Below, piece by piece: positions 1-8,269 of a stretch of DNA of 64,000 bases. The stretch comes from Venatoribacter cucullus. GTDB lineage: Bacteria; Pseudomonadota; Gammaproteobacteria; Pseudomonadales; Oceanobacteraceae. Under the pieces are notes generated by a model. It did not search any database. It saw only the letters and a list, made by a program, of their open reading frames with translations, and was not told where the DNA came from. The stretch covers positions 1,364,001 to 1,428,000 of the forward strand of contig NZ_CP046056.1 in the NCBI RefSeq assembly GCF_016132445.1. Direction: 5' to 3'. Every line of letters begins with the position of its first letter. Positions within the stretch are counted from its first letter, which is position 1. The position numbers were made by a program, and so were the translations under genes.

Positions 1-28
1 CTTATTGCAGTAACCCTCAGGCGGAAAT

Positions 29-1648
29 ATGAGTCTCTTCAGCTCTGTCAGTATCAAAGTGAAAATCCTCTCGCTGGCCGCCGTTGCCATTGTGGGGTTT
101 GTAATCAGTCTGGTGATCAATTTCAATATAAATCAGGCCAACACTGGGCGCCTGCAGCAGATTCAGCAGGTGTTTTTCCCGGTGGTGGAAGAATCCAAAG
201 CGAATCTGGTGCGGCTGGCCCGCATTGAAGAATTGTTTTCGACGGCGGTCAGCACCGGCGAAATGGACTTTATTACCACCGCCGATAAGTTGCGTGATGA
301 GGTCAACCAGGGCATGCGTCAGTTGCAGCAATTATGGCCGCAGAAAAGCAGCGATGTGGCAGTGATGCAGCAGGATTTTGATGCCTACTTCAGCGTTGCC
401 CGTGAGTTATCCGCCGGTATGGTGGACGGCAGTATCGATTTCTCCGGTATGGGCGCCATGATCGAGCGTATGAATACGGCGCTGGAGCGTGCCCGTGCCG
501 ATATGCAAGCCTACAGTGACAGCAGCCTGGCGGCATTTGATGACACCGTCTCACAATCCAATCAGGCCGGCCAGGAAGCTCAGTCACTGGGGCTGGTGGT
601 GGCATTGGTTATTCTGGCGCTGATGATTATTGCCGCCTGGAGCACCAGCCGTTCCATTGATACCGCGCTGAAAAGTCTGTTGTCTTCCTTGCAGGATATT
701 GCCTCTGGTGACGGTGATCTGACCCGCCGTATTGAAAAATCATCAGACGATGAAATCGGTGACGTGGTGCATTGGTTTAACCAGTTTATCGATAAGCTGC
801 ACCGCAGCATTGGCGAGCTGGTGAAAACCTCACAACCACTGACCGGCGTTGCCGATGATCTGCATCAGCTGACCAGCCGTACCACCCAGACCACCGAACA
901 GCAGAACCGTGCCACCGAAGAGGTTTCGCTGGTGGTGGATGATATGGTCAGCAGCATGCAGGAAGTTTCCAGTCATGCCAGCTCAGCGGCCCAGGCCGCC
1001 CGCGAAGCGGATCAGGCGGCCAAGCAAGGTCGCGGTATTGTTAATGAAACCGTCAGTAGCATTAATTTACTGGCGACCGAAGTGGAGCGGGCCGGGGAGG
1101 TAATCCGCAAACTGGAAGCCGACACGGCCAATGTCGGTACCATTCTGGATGTTATCCGCGCTATTGCAGAGCAAACCAATTTACTGGCGCTGAATGCCGC
1201 CATTGAAGCTGCCCGGGCCGGTGAGCAGGGGCGGGGCTTTGCGGTGGTTGCCGATGAAGTCCGCACGCTGGCCAGCCGCACTCAGGATTCCACCAAAGAA
1301 ATCCAGGCGGTGATCGAGCAGCTGCAAAGCGCCGCACAGTCGGCGGTAGGGGTGATGAACGAAAGCAAAGAGCGCGCCCGTACCAGTGTCAGCCATGCGG
1401 CAAAAACCGATGAAAGCCTGCAGGCCATTACCCAGCGGGTAGAGTCCATTGCCGCTATGAACAGCCAGATTGCCGGTGCTACCGACCGTCAGGAGCAGGC
1501 TGCACAGAGCATTAAACACAACGTGATGGGGATTAAATCAACCTCAGCAGAAGCCATGGCCGGTATGCAGGATGTGGAACAGGCCAGCCGTTCGCTGAAA
1601 GACATTGCCCGCACGCTGGGCAAGGTAACCGGCCAGTTCCGGGTTTAA
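29..1648 (+). CDS. methyl-accepting chemotaxis protein
   Basis: Inner-membrane chemoreceptor expected to control the CheA kinase through CheW. Two hydrophobic helices (about residues 11-32 and 186-206) bracket a roughly 150-residue periplasmic sensor in which I recognise no Cache or PAS motif. A HAMP linker follows (about 206-260), then a long coiled-coil signalling domain. Its conserved hairpin tip ([19 protein letters not shown] and [15 protein letters not shown]) lies at about 380-420. The protein ends in GQFRV, so there is no C-terminal CheR/CheB-tethering pentapeptide. ATG 29 follows a GGCGGA ribosome site. No che genes are adjacent, and the ligand cannot be told from the sequence. It is convergent with the next gene, only 7 bp away. 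Confidence 0.95.
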   Translation: MSLFSSVSIKVKILSLAAVAIVGFVISLVINFNINQANTGRLQQIQQVFFPVVEESKANLVRLARIEELFSTAVSTGEMDFITTADKLRDEVNQGMRQLQQLWPQKSSDVAVMQQDFDAYFSVARELSAGMVDGSIDFSGMGAMIERMNTALERARADMQAYSDSSLAAFDDTVSQSNQAGQEAQSLGLVVALVILALMIIAAWSTSRSIDTALKSLLSSLQDIASGDGDLTRRIEKSSDDEIGDVVHWFNQFIDKLHRSIGELVKTSQPLTGVADDLHQLTSRTTQTTEQQNRATEEVSLVVDDMVSSMQEVSSHASSAAQAAREADQAAKQGRGIVNETVSSINLLATEVERAGEVIRKLEADTANVGTILDVIRAIAEQTNLLALNAAIEAARAGEQGRGFAVVADEVRTLASRTQDSTKEIQAVIEQLQSAAQSAVGVMNESKERARTSVSHAAKTDESLQAITQRVESIAAMNSQIAGATDRQEQAAQSIKHNVMGIKSTSAEAMAGMQDVEQASRSLKDIARTLGKVTGQFRV

Positions 1649-1655
1649 TTTACTG

Positions 1656-2618
1656 TCAGAAGCAGCGGGTATCCCGCTGCGCCCAGGCTTGCCGGCAATC
1701 GGCCAGCGCCAGCGATAAGTCGGCATTACCGCGGATGGCACAGAGCGCCAATGCGGCGGTGCCGATAATGGCTTCGGTGGCGTAAGCATGCTGTTCCTCG
1801 TTGCGCCATACCCTCTGCAGGGCGGCTAAGCCGGCCAGACCACCTTTGTCTTCATAATGAGATTGCTGATGCAGCAATTCCAGCTGCGCCGGCCCTTGCG
1901 GCAGCTGACAATAAGCCTCACAGCGCCGCTCCGGGTTCACTTCAAACTCACCGCCTTCGCCCTTGATAATCACTACCGTCTGGCCATTGATGGCAGCGGC
2001 CTGCTGATGCGCGGCAGCATAGTTGGGATGAAACACGCCCTGTACGCTGGCGATGCCGGGCGGAGCGATGGTTTTCAGTACGGTGTTAATGGGGGAGCGC
2101 ACACCCAGAATACTTTTCAGCAGCAACCAGCGCTGCAGTTCCGGATGCAGTACGCGGCAGGGCAGGTAACGTAACGGCGCTGACTGTTGCAGCTCGTTCA
2201 GGTCGCGCACAACGGGCCATTGTAGTTCGCTGAACAGCTCATGCAGATACAGCCGGCCTTCGGTGTGGGCTTCGCTGCCATGAAACAGAATGCGGTACCC
2301 CATCTGACTGAGCAGCAGCGCCGATAACAGGCACCAGAAGGGCTGGCGGCGTTTGCCGGCATAGCTGGCCCAGATCAGATCGGCCTGTACGTCTGCGGGC
2401 CAGTATTCATTAATGGCGGCGGCAAAGCCGGCCACTTCTTCCGGGCTTTCTTCTTTTACCCGCAGCAACATCAGAATGGCGCCCAGCTGTTCGGGCAGAT
2501 AGTCGCCGCGCAACATGCTCTGCATGGTAAAACGCGCTTCATCAAAGCTCATGCTGCGACTGGCATTTTTGCCCCGCGCCAGGATGCGTACATAATCAGC
2601 AAGCGGATGGTGGCTCAC
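1656..2618 (-). CDS. ybiB: YbiB/TrpD2-like glycosyltransferase-fold protein
   Basis: Member of the anthranilate phosphoribosyltransferase-fold family called glycosyl transferase family protein, YbiB or TrpD2. E. coli YbiB is reported to bind nucleic acid rather than make tryptophan. The N-terminal helical domain (LARGKNASRSMSFDEA, YLPEQLGAILMLLRVKEES) and the GVRSPINTVLKTIAPPG stretch align with TrpD, but the loop RSPINT departs from the RTIFN motif of true TrpD, so anthranilate activity is unlikely. I prefer GTG 2618 over TTG 2624: GGAGAA lies six bases upstream, and the GTGA overlap couples it to the tusE stop. It is the last gene of the leftward tus operon, a linkage that hints at RNA or tRNA metabolism. 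Confidence 0.8.
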   Translation of the reverse strand: MSHHPLADYVRILARGKNASRSMSFDEARFTMQSMLRGDYLPEQLGAILMLLRVKEESPEEVAGFAAAINEYWPADVQADLIWASYAGKRRQPFWCLLSALLLSQMGYRILFHGSEAHTEGRLYLHELFSELQWPVVRDLNELQQSAPLRYLPCRVLHPELQRWLLLKSILGVRSPINTVLKTIAPPGIASVQGVFHPNYAAAHQQAAAINGQTVVIIKGEGGEFEVNPERRCEAYCQLPQGPAQLELLHQQSHYEDKGGLAGLAALQRVWRNEEQHAYATEAIIGTAALALCAIRGNADLSLALADCRQAWAQRDTRCF

Positions 2619-2929
2619 AGGCAATTCTCCGGCCGGGGCAGGCCGGCAATACGGGCGGCAACCTTGGCAGGGCTGCCGGGAAAGAGGGTTAGCAGGTAAA
2701 TGCTGCTGGATTTTTCTGCGCCCAGTTTTTCCTTCAGATAACGGGTAAGGGGGCGCATAGCCGGTGACAGGTCAAACTCGGCGTAAAAATCGCGTAAGGC
2801 GTTCAAAATTTCCCAATGCGCAGGCGTCAGTGTGATGCTCTCCTGTGCGGCCAGCTGCTCCGCAACGGTCGGGTTCCAGTCATGCAGATTGGCCAGAAAA
2901 CCGTCTTTATCCAGTGCAGGTAACGTCAT
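2615..2929 (-). CDS. tusE: TusE/DsrC family sulfur relay protein
   Basis: Final sulfur carrier of the Tus relay, which accepts persulfide from TusBCD and hands it to MnmA for 2-thiolation of U34 in tRNA. The 104-residue chain has the family length. It contains the typical core (LTPAHWEILNALRDFYAEFDLSP, RPLTRYLKEKLG) and ends PRPENCL, with the invariant penultimate cysteine that carries the persulfide. Only that cysteine is present, as in TusE rather than dissimilatory DsrC, which has two. The ATG overlaps the tusB stop codon in a TGATG junction, indicating translational coupling. A longer reading from 2977 would overlap tusB and is rejected. Confidence 0.92.
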   Translation of the reverse strand: MTLPALDKDGFLANLHDWNPTVAEQLAAQESITLTPAHWEILNALRDFYAEFDLSPAMRPLTRYLKEKLGAEKSSSIYLLTLFPGSPAKVAARIAGLPRPENCL

Positions 2930-3186
2930 CAGCTCCAGCTCACAACCGGTTGGTGGGTTAAGGTCAGGGCGACCCATTCTTCATCGCTGATGGTCTGGCC
3001 CGTGCTGGCCTGGATGCCGCGTTGCTGCAGATCCTGCTGACGCAGATACAGTTGGGCCCGACTTCTGAAGTGTGCTTGCAGATAGACGCCATCACCCAGC
3101 AGCAGTACAGCGTCGCCGTCGGCCAGAAGCGGTAGAATCTGTGGCGGCAGCTGTACTGAACCGGACAGCAGAATATGCATTGTCAT
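2929..3186 (-). CDS. tusB: TusB/DsrH family sulfurtransferase subunit
   Basis: Small subunit of the TusBCD heterohexamer of the tRNA 2-thiouridine pathway. The 85-residue product starts MTMHILLSGS and has a compact DsrH-like core with GDAVLLLGDGVYLQ followed by QQDLQQRGI. E. coli TusB is about 95 residues, so the size fits. The usual DsrH cysteine is not obvious here, but TusB is not the catalytic subunit. ATG 3186 is preceded by GAGG five bases upstream; a second ATG at 3180 is the alternative start. It lies between tusC and tusE in the canonical D-C-B-E order, which supports the call more than the weak sequence signal does. Confidence 0.8.
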   Translation of the reverse strand: MTMHILLSGSVQLPPQILPLLADGDAVLLLGDGVYLQAHFRSRAQLYLRQQDLQQRGIQASTGQTISDEEWVALTLTHQPVVSWS

Positions 3187-3193
3187 ACATGCC

Positions 3194-3553
3194 TCAAAAG
3201 GTGAAAACCTGGGTTGAATGCTGAAGTTGCCGGCCAATTTCCGCTGCTGACAACGGTGCGCTGTACTCAGGCAGTGTCGCTGTTTCCAGTCCCAGGGCCG
3301 ATTGATCATCGCGACAATAAAACAGGGTTTCGACCCCGTATAGCGGAAAGGCGCTGAGCACCTTTAACGGCGCTTTGCCATTGGGTTTGCGCGCTTCCTG
3401 CGGCAGCAACCAGAACAAACCATTACCGGTAAAAAATACCTGCACGGGCAAATCAAAGGCGGCCAGTGCCAGAATCAGTTCGGCCGGTTCCAGATCGGCG
3501 CTGGGCGCGGTATGTATGACCACACTGATGCGGGGTTCAGAAGCGGATAACAC
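3194..3553 (-). CDS. tusC: TusC/DsrF family sulfurtransferase subunit
   Basis: Subunit of the TusBCD complex that passes sulfur from TusA to TusE. The DsrF-like core is readable: SVVIHTAPSADLEPAELILA, then VQVFFTGNGLFWLLP, then GVETLFYCRDDQSALGL. GTG 3553 is chosen because it gives a 119-residue product, the length of E. coli TusC. An AGGAG sits seven bases upstream, and the start lies inside the end of tusD. A further in-frame ATG at 3586 would double the overlap with tusD and sits too far from that Shine-Dalgarno. Translation is probably coupled to tusD. Confidence 0.85.
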   Translation of the reverse strand: MLSASEPRISVVIHTAPSADLEPAELILALAAFDLPVQVFFTGNGLFWLLPQEARKPNGKAPLKVLSAFPLYGVETLFYCRDDQSALGLETATLPEYSAPLSAAEIGRQLQHSTQVFTF

Positions 3554-3926
3554 GGTCACTCTCCTGGCAGGCGCTGGCCATTTCACCCAGCCCGGCTAAT
3601 TCAAACCCACTCGCCAGCGTCTCTGCCGGCAGGTTGTAGCGTTGCTGTTCTGTGGTATCCACCACGCCGCGGCGCAGGGCATTGGCAATGCACAGCTGCA
3701 GCGGCACCTGATGGGTGGCAGCCAGTTCCTGCCACGCCTGCAGTAAGGGTTGCTGCCCCTGAATGGGGGTTTGGCCGTTCAGGCCCACATAAACGGCATC
3801 CTGATAAAAAAAGACCCGTTGCAATGAGTGTCCGGCGGCAAGCAGGGCCCGGGCAAAATCCAGCGCCAGATAATGCGAGCTGCCACTTAACGGGGATTGA
3901 GTCATTAACAGAGTGAAGGTTGCCAT
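3537..3926 (-). CDS. tusD: TusD/DsrE family sulfurtransferase, catalytic subunit
   Basis: Catalytic subunit of TusBCD, which accepts persulfide from TusA during synthesis of s2U34 in glutamate, lysine and glutamine tRNAs. The 129-residue chain shows the DsrE fold: TFTLLMTQSPLSGSSHYLAL, then VFFYQDAVYVGL, then the active-site cysteine at residue 79 in LQLCIANALRRGV, equivalent to Cys78 of E. coli TusD. It is the first gene of the leftward tusDCBE operon. The start is about 140 bp from the oppositely transcribed tRNA-Ser gene. Confidence 0.93.
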   Translation of the reverse strand: MATFTLLMTQSPLSGSSHYLALDFARALLAAGHSLQRVFFYQDAVYVGLNGQTPIQGQQPLLQAWQELAATHQVPLQLCIANALRRGVVDTTEQQRYNLPAETLASGFELAGLGEMASACQESDRVIRF

Positions 3927-4030
3927 GGCCCTTGCCAGCTGAAAGATGTCGCTTATGGTAATGCCGGCACCGGCGGATGCAACTCTGTTGCCGGATAAAC
4001 CCTGTAGTGTGTTGATTTATAAAAAAATTG

Positions 4031-4058
4031 TTGACGTAAAAAACGGCTTCGGTATCAT
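4031..4058 (+). promoter_or_regulatory. sigma-70-type promoter of tRNA-Ser
   Basis: A TTGACG -35 box (4031-4036) and a TATCAT -10 box (4053-4058) are separated by 16 bases. They lie 11 bases before the mature tRNA 5' end, the usual arrangement for a tRNA promoter. This is read directly from sequence; no transcription start is known. Confidence 0.7.
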
Positions 4059-4069
4059 ACGCGGCCATT

Positions 4070-4159
4070 GGAGGGATGGCTGAGTGGTTGAAAGCACCGG
4101 TCTTGAAAACCGGCGACGGTTTACCCCGTTCTAGAGTTCGAATCTCTATCCCTCCGCCA
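4070..4159 (+). tRNA. tRNA-Ser(UGA)
   Basis: A 90-base cloverleaf. The acceptor stem GGAGGGA (4070-4076) pairs with TCCCTCC (4149-4155), followed by discriminator G and an encoded CCA. The anticodon loop CTTGAAA is closed by CCGGT/ACCGG, giving anticodon TGA. A long variable arm follows, as expected for a class II serine tRNA. The T arm is GAGTTCGAATCTC-like. An intrinsic terminator begins a few bases downstream, so this is a single-gene transcript. Confidence 0.97.
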
Positions 4160-4168
4160 AATTAATAC

Positions 4169-4199
4169 AAAAAAGCCCGCAGCGATGCGGGCTTTTTTG
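4169..4199 (+). terminator. intrinsic terminator of tRNA-Ser
   Basis: GCCCGC (4175-4180), a six-base loop and GCGGGC (4187-4192) followed by six T, with an A run on the 5' side. It can therefore act in both directions and may also end the leftward 52-aa gene next to it. Confidence 0.88.
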
Positions 4200-4221
4200 T
4201 TATTGGCGTGCCGCTGAAAAA

Positions 4222-4380
4222 TTATTCCAACATAAAAGCCAACAAAAATAACATCAAACTGCCAGCGCTCAGAACGCCTACTGCCAGCCATTCCAGCCGG
4301 TACACCCAGACGGGCCACGTGGTGGTCAGCATCATTTCACTGGGGGTTGGCTGCCCGGGTAAAGATTGTTTTCTGAACAT
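4222..4380 (-). CDS. 52-aa single-pass membrane protein, unrecognised
   Basis: A short frame encoding MFRKQSLPGQ, then a hydrophilic stretch containing two tryptophans, then a hydrophobic helix (about residues 31-51, WLAVGVLSAGSLMLFLLAFM) ending in LE and TAA. ATG 4380 is preceded by AGGAGATGGGTT, a good Shine-Dalgarno eight bases upstream. This supports real translation, and a lone transmembrane segment is typical of bacterial small membrane proteins. It lies downstream of, and collinear with, the HDAC-like gene with about 100 bp between, and is followed by the bidirectional terminator at 4169-4199. I do not recognise a family and propose no function. Confidence 0.6.
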   Translation of the reverse strand: MFRKQSLPGQPTPSEMMLTTTWPVWVYRLEWLAVGVLSAGSLMLFLLAFMLE

Positions 4381-4480
4381 AACCCATCTCCTGTTGGCTG
4401 ATCACCAGCATGGCTCAGGAGACGGGTGGTGTGTGTTGGTATTCTGTGCGGATTATGTGTCTTTGAGTTACCGGCAGGGA

Positions 4481-5407
4481 TTAATCCCTGCGCAGCATGG
4501 TGGCAATAAATTCGCTGACCGAGCGGCCCAGTGCATTCAGGTCATAGCCGCCTTCCAGAATGGCCAGCACCGGCAGATGGCGGGGGGCTGCGTAAGCACG
4601 GATCCAGTCACCCATCCAGCGGTAGTCATCATCCAGCAGGCACAGCTCGGCCATCGGGTCATCCCGGTGTGCATCAAAACCGGCGGAGACCAGAATCAGT
4701 TCCGGCGCAAACCCACGCAGAGCCGGCCCCCATAAATCATCAATTTTGCTGCGGAACTCCACGCTGCCCGAGCCGGCATCCAGGTGCACGTTAATCAGGT
4801 TGCTGTATTTGTTGTCCTGATAGTGGGTGTAGGGGAAGAACGGATGCTGAAAACTGGACAGCATCAGAAAACGCGGATCATTTTTCAGAATGTCGATGGT
4901 GCCATTGCCCTGATGGGCATCAAAATCAAGAATGGCGATGCGCTGCAGGTGATGCACTTCGGCCGCACGCAGGGCGGTGATGGCAATATTATTGAAAAAA
5001 CAAAAGCCCATACTTTTACGGTGTTCAGCATGGTGGCCCGGTGGCCGTACGGCGACAAAGGCATTGTTGAATTCATTTTTCATCAGCTGATCGAGCGCCA
5101 GGGTGCAGGTGCCAACGGAATAACGAGCTGCGTCAAGGCTGCCGGCCGACATCGGTGTATCCTCGTCGACATAAATATGCCCCTGCTGCGGCTGGATCAG
5201 TTGCAGTTGCTCCACATACCCAGGGCTGTGAGCGCGCAGAATATCGGGCTCGTTGGCGGTCTGACCGTCACGGATATCGAGCTGCTCCCACAGGCCGCGC
5301 TTTTTCAGCTCTTGCTCGATGGCCAGAATGCGCATGGCGTGTTCCGGATGGTCGTCACCGGTATCGTGGGTAAAATGTTGCTGGAAGGAAAAGTAGGCCG
5401 TGGTCAT
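4481..5407 (-). CDS. histone deacetylase family (class II HDAC-like) protein
   Basis: Zinc-dependent amidohydrolase of the arginase/deacetylase fold. Bacterial members remove acetyl groups from protein lysines, polyamines or small molecules. The 308 residues show RPPGHHAEH with the tandem histidines, GFCFFNNIAI, DFDAHQGNGT with the Asp and His zinc ligands, SAGFDAHRDDP with the third ligand Asp, and EGGYD with the transition-state tyrosine. All catalytic residues are therefore present. A glutamine replaces the common second histidine of DxHHGNG. The gene is divergent from a PatZ-type lysine acetyltransferase across 84 bp, which suggests an acetylation writer/eraser pair. Substrate is unknown. 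Confidence 0.9.
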   Translation of the reverse strand: MTTAYFSFQQHFTHDTGDDHPEHAMRILAIEQELKKRGLWEQLDIRDGQTANEPDILRAHSPGYVEQLQLIQPQQGHIYVDEDTPMSAGSLDAARYSVGTCTLALDQLMKNEFNNAFVAVRPPGHHAEHRKSMGFCFFNNIAITALRAAEVHHLQRIAILDFDAHQGNGTIDILKNDPRFLMLSSFQHPFFPYTHYQDNKYSNLINVHLDAGSGSVEFRSKIDDLWGPALRGFAPELILVSAGFDAHRDDPMAELCLLDDDYRWMGDWIRAYAAPRHLPVLAILEGGYDLNALGRSVSEFIATMLRRD

Positions 5408-5491
5408 AATCCGGTCATTACCGTTGCAGGTTGAATGTTCAGTGTATCCGGCGGTCAGGGTACCGCCAACTAAACTTAAGGATCAGTAGCC

Positions 5492-8206
5492 ATGGGAACG
5501 CGCTCGCTCGAGTTGTTTTTTCAGCCGAAATCCATTGCCGTGATCGGTGCGTCGGAACGGCCCGGCAGTCTGGGTGGGGCCATTATGCGCAACCTGCAGG
5601 CGGGGGAGTTTCCGGGGCAGATTATCCCCATCAATACCCGTGGCTATGAAAATATTTACGGGCTGCCGGCGTTAAGCCGCATCAGTCAGCTGGAACATCC
5701 GGTCGATCTGGCCATTATCTGCACCCCGGCAGAGACCGTCCCCAAAATTATCAAACAGTTGCATGCCAAAGGGGTGGGGGCCGCGATGCTGCTGACCGGT
5801 GGTATTGCCCGTACCCGCTCCTGGCAGTTCCGGCCGTCTTCTGAACGCCTGAATCAGGTGGTGCAGCAAACCCGCATGCGGATTCTGGGGCCGGATTGTC
5901 TGGGGATGGTGATTCCCGGCCGGCGTCTGAACGCCAGCTTTTTGCACGTGCCGGTGCGCAGTGGTCATGTGGCTTATGTGGGGCAGTCAGGTACGCTGGC
6001 GTCCGGCGTGATGGATTGGGCTTACAGCCGCAATATTGGCTTTTCCCATGTGCTGACGCTGGGTAAAAGCCAGGACGTTACTTTGCCGGATCTGCTCGAT
6101 TTTATTACCCAGGAACCGCAGGTACGCACGCTGCTGATTCAGCTGGATGAAATCGGTTCCGGTAAGGCGTTAATTCGCGCTTTGCGTGCAGCATCACGAC
6201 ACAAGCTGGTGCTGGCGGTGAAGAGTAACCGCTTTGCCGAAAGCCCGCTCAGCCGTATTCCGACCCCCAAAGGGTTACGCAGCCGCGATACGCTGGTCGA
6301 TGAAGTGCTGGCCCGGGCCGGTGTGTTGCGGGTGTCGGCTACTGACGAATTGTTTGACTGCGTGGATGCCTTAAACAGCCGCCGGGAGCATTTCGGCCCG
6401 CGGCTGGCGATTATTTCCAATGGCCGCGGGCCGGCCATTCTGGCACTGGACCGGCTGCTGCATGATCGTGGCCAGCTGGCGGTGTTGTCGGAAGAAACCC
6501 GTACCCAGCTGCGCTCGTTGCTGCCGGAGTATGTAAAAACCGACAACCCGGTGCTGCTGAATCCGGAATTAAAACCGCAGCAGTTAACCGTGGTGGCCAA
6601 TACACTGCTGCGCGATAAGCAAGTGGATGCGTTGCTGGTTATCTATATTCCCAGCCTCGGCTCTGACCCGCTGGAAAATGCCGAAGCGTTGGTGAAGGTC
6701 GCGGCGGCCAGCAATAAAACCGTGCTGACCAGCTGGGTGGGGGAATACTCGGTTGAGGCGGCGCGTGAATGCTTTGATAACAACAAGCTGCCGGCCTTTG
6801 AAACGCCGGATAACGCCATTAAATCCTATATGTACATGGTGCAGCACCAGCGCACCCAGGATCTGCTGCGGGAAACACCGGAAAGTCTCGAAATTCCGAT
6901 CTCCTCGGCCTATCAGGAGGTGGATAAAGCCATTCTGGCGACTCATCGCCCCGGTGATTACCTGCTCCCTAATCATCTGTGGGACCTGCTGCATGCCTAT
7001 GGTTTCTCCTGTGCCGACAACCGTTACCGCACCTCGTTATCCGAGCTGCTGAATGTGGCGGAAGAGGTTAAGGCGCCCTGGGTGTTGCGCGTGCATCACC
7101 GCGATTATCTGTACCCCTTTGCTTACGGTGACAACCCGCGTGAGCGTCTGCGCAGCGTGGTGCGCAACCTGAAAACCACCGAAGATCTGACCCGCGCCGC
7201 CGAAGAGCTGGAAGTGGCCATTGCTGAAGCCTTCCCGCGCAGCCCGGTATTGGGTTACACCGTACAAACCATGCACAGGGCATTGGATAACCTGCAGTTT
7301 TCCTTCGGTATTGGCCGCGATGAAGAAGTCGGCCCTTATCTGTTTTTTGGTGGTGGTGGTTCCACCGCCGATATTCTGGTCGACCGGCAGGTGGCCTTGC
7401 CGCCGCTGAACGCCACGCTGGCGGAAAAGCTGATTAAAAGCAGCCATTTTTATCAGGTATTGTCAGAGCGTTCCGACAATATTGAGCGCGAACTGGTGAC
7501 GCTGGAGCGTTGGCTGGTGGCTCTGTCGCATCTGGCGCTGAACCATCCCTGGATTGCCGGGCTGGAGCTGAATGCTATCCGTCGCAAGGTGGGGCATTAC
7601 ATGGTGATTGGTGTGGCCGGTGAAGTCGGGCAGCCGGTCAAATCCGCCATTATGCCGTACCCCAACGAGCTAGAAACCCATTACGAAAGCCGCAACAGTC
7701 ATCTGTATGATATCCGGCCGATTCGTGGTGAAGACGAGCCTTTGCTGGAAGATTTTTACCACCGTCTCAGTCCGGAATCGCTGCGGCTGCGCTTCTTCTC
7801 AGCGCGCCGGCAATTCGACCACCGCGAGCTGGCCCGTTTTACTCAGATTGATTATGACCGCGAAATGGCCTTTGTCGCCCTGCGTGAAGGCGTGCTGTAC
7901 GGTGTGGTAAGGGTCTGGATTGATGCCGATGATGTGGGCGCCGAGTTCTCGGTGATTATTGATGATAACTGTCGTGGCGAGGGGTTAGGGCTGCGCCTGA
8001 TGCAGGGCATTATTGATTATCTGACCAAGCGCGGCGTGCTGCAGATTTTTGGTACCGTACTGCCGCACAATACCGGCATGCTGAAACTCTCGGAGCGGCT
8101 GGGTTTTCACATGCGCCACAACATGGATGAAGGGGTGGTTGAAGTGGGTAAAAACCTGAACCCGATGAAGTACGCCTGGCAGAAAAAACGCATGTACCCG
8201 TTTTAA
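5492..8206 (+). CDS. patZ: PatZ-type protein lysine acetyltransferase (ADP-forming acyl-CoA synthetase-like plus GNAT)
   Basis: Homologue of PatZ/YfiQ/Pka, which acetylates lysines of enzymes such as acetyl-CoA synthetase. The 904-residue chain begins with a CoA-binding Rossmann domain (FFQPKSIAVIGASERPGSLG). A succinyl-CoA-ligase-like region follows (ILGPDCLGM, YVGQSGTLASGVMDWA), then an ATP-grasp-like region (about 490-715). It ends with a GNAT domain (about 735-895) containing the acetyl-CoA loop DNCRGEGLGLRLMQGI. Start ATG 5492 is preceded by AAGGAT. The GC-rich hairpin just after the stop (8230-8244) lacks a clear T run. Placing it head-to-head with an HDAC-like deacetylase fits reversible lysine acetylation; targets are inferred only. 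Confidence 0.92.
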   Translation: MGTRSLELFFQPKSIAVIGASERPGSLGGAIMRNLQAGEFPGQIIPINTRGYENIYGLPALSRISQLEHPVDLAIICTPAETVPKIIKQLHAKGVGAAMLLTGGIARTRSWQFRPSSERLNQVVQQTRMRILGPDCLGMVIPGRRLNASFLHVPVRSGHVAYVGQSGTLASGVMDWAYSRNIGFSHVLTLGKSQDVTLPDLLDFITQEPQVRTLLIQLDEIGSGKALIRALRAASRHKLVLAVKSNRFAESPLSRIPTPKGLRSRDTLVDEVLARAGVLRVSATDELFDCVDALNSRREHFGPRLAIISNGRGPAILALDRLLHDRGQLAVLSEETRTQLRSLLPEYVKTDNPVLLNPELKPQQLTVVANTLLRDKQVDALLVIYIPSLGSDPLENAEALVKVAAASNKTVLTSWVGEYSVEAARECFDNNKLPAFETPDNAIKSYMYMVQHQRTQDLLRETPESLEIPISSAYQEVDKAILATHRPGDYLLPNHLWDLLHAYGFSCADNRYRTSLSELLNVAEEVKAPWVLRVHHRDYLYPFAYGDNPRERLRSVVRNLKTTEDLTRAAEELEVAIAEAFPRSPVLGYTVQTMHRALDNLQFSFGIGRDEEVGPYLFFGGGGSTADILVDRQVALPPLNATLAEKLIKSSHFYQVLSERSDNIERELVTLERWLVALSHLALNHPWIAGLELNAIRRKVGHYMVIGVAGEVGQPVKSAIMPYPNELETHYESRNSHLYDIRPIRGEDEPLLEDFYHRLSPESLRLRFFSARRQFDHRELARFTQIDYDREMAFVALREGVLYGVVRVWIDADDVGAEFSVIIDDNCRGEGLGLRLMQGIIDYLTKRGVLQIFGTVLPHNTGMLKLSERLGFHMRHNMDEGVVEVGKNLNPMKYAWQKKRMYPF

Positions 8207-8269
8207 CCTTTTGTTATATTTCGGAAATTCCGGCCGCAGGCCGGTTGTTCAGGCGAGTGGGGTGTTTTT

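Noticed and set aside
4208-4735. 175-codon frame on the plus strand antisense to the HDAC-like gene and the small membrane gene
   Set aside because: It runs opposite two better supported frames; translation has no recognisable motif and no ribosome site.
8230-8244. CCGGCC-GCA-GGCCGG hairpin as patZ terminator
   Set aside because: No T run follows; may be only a weak stop or chance palindrome.
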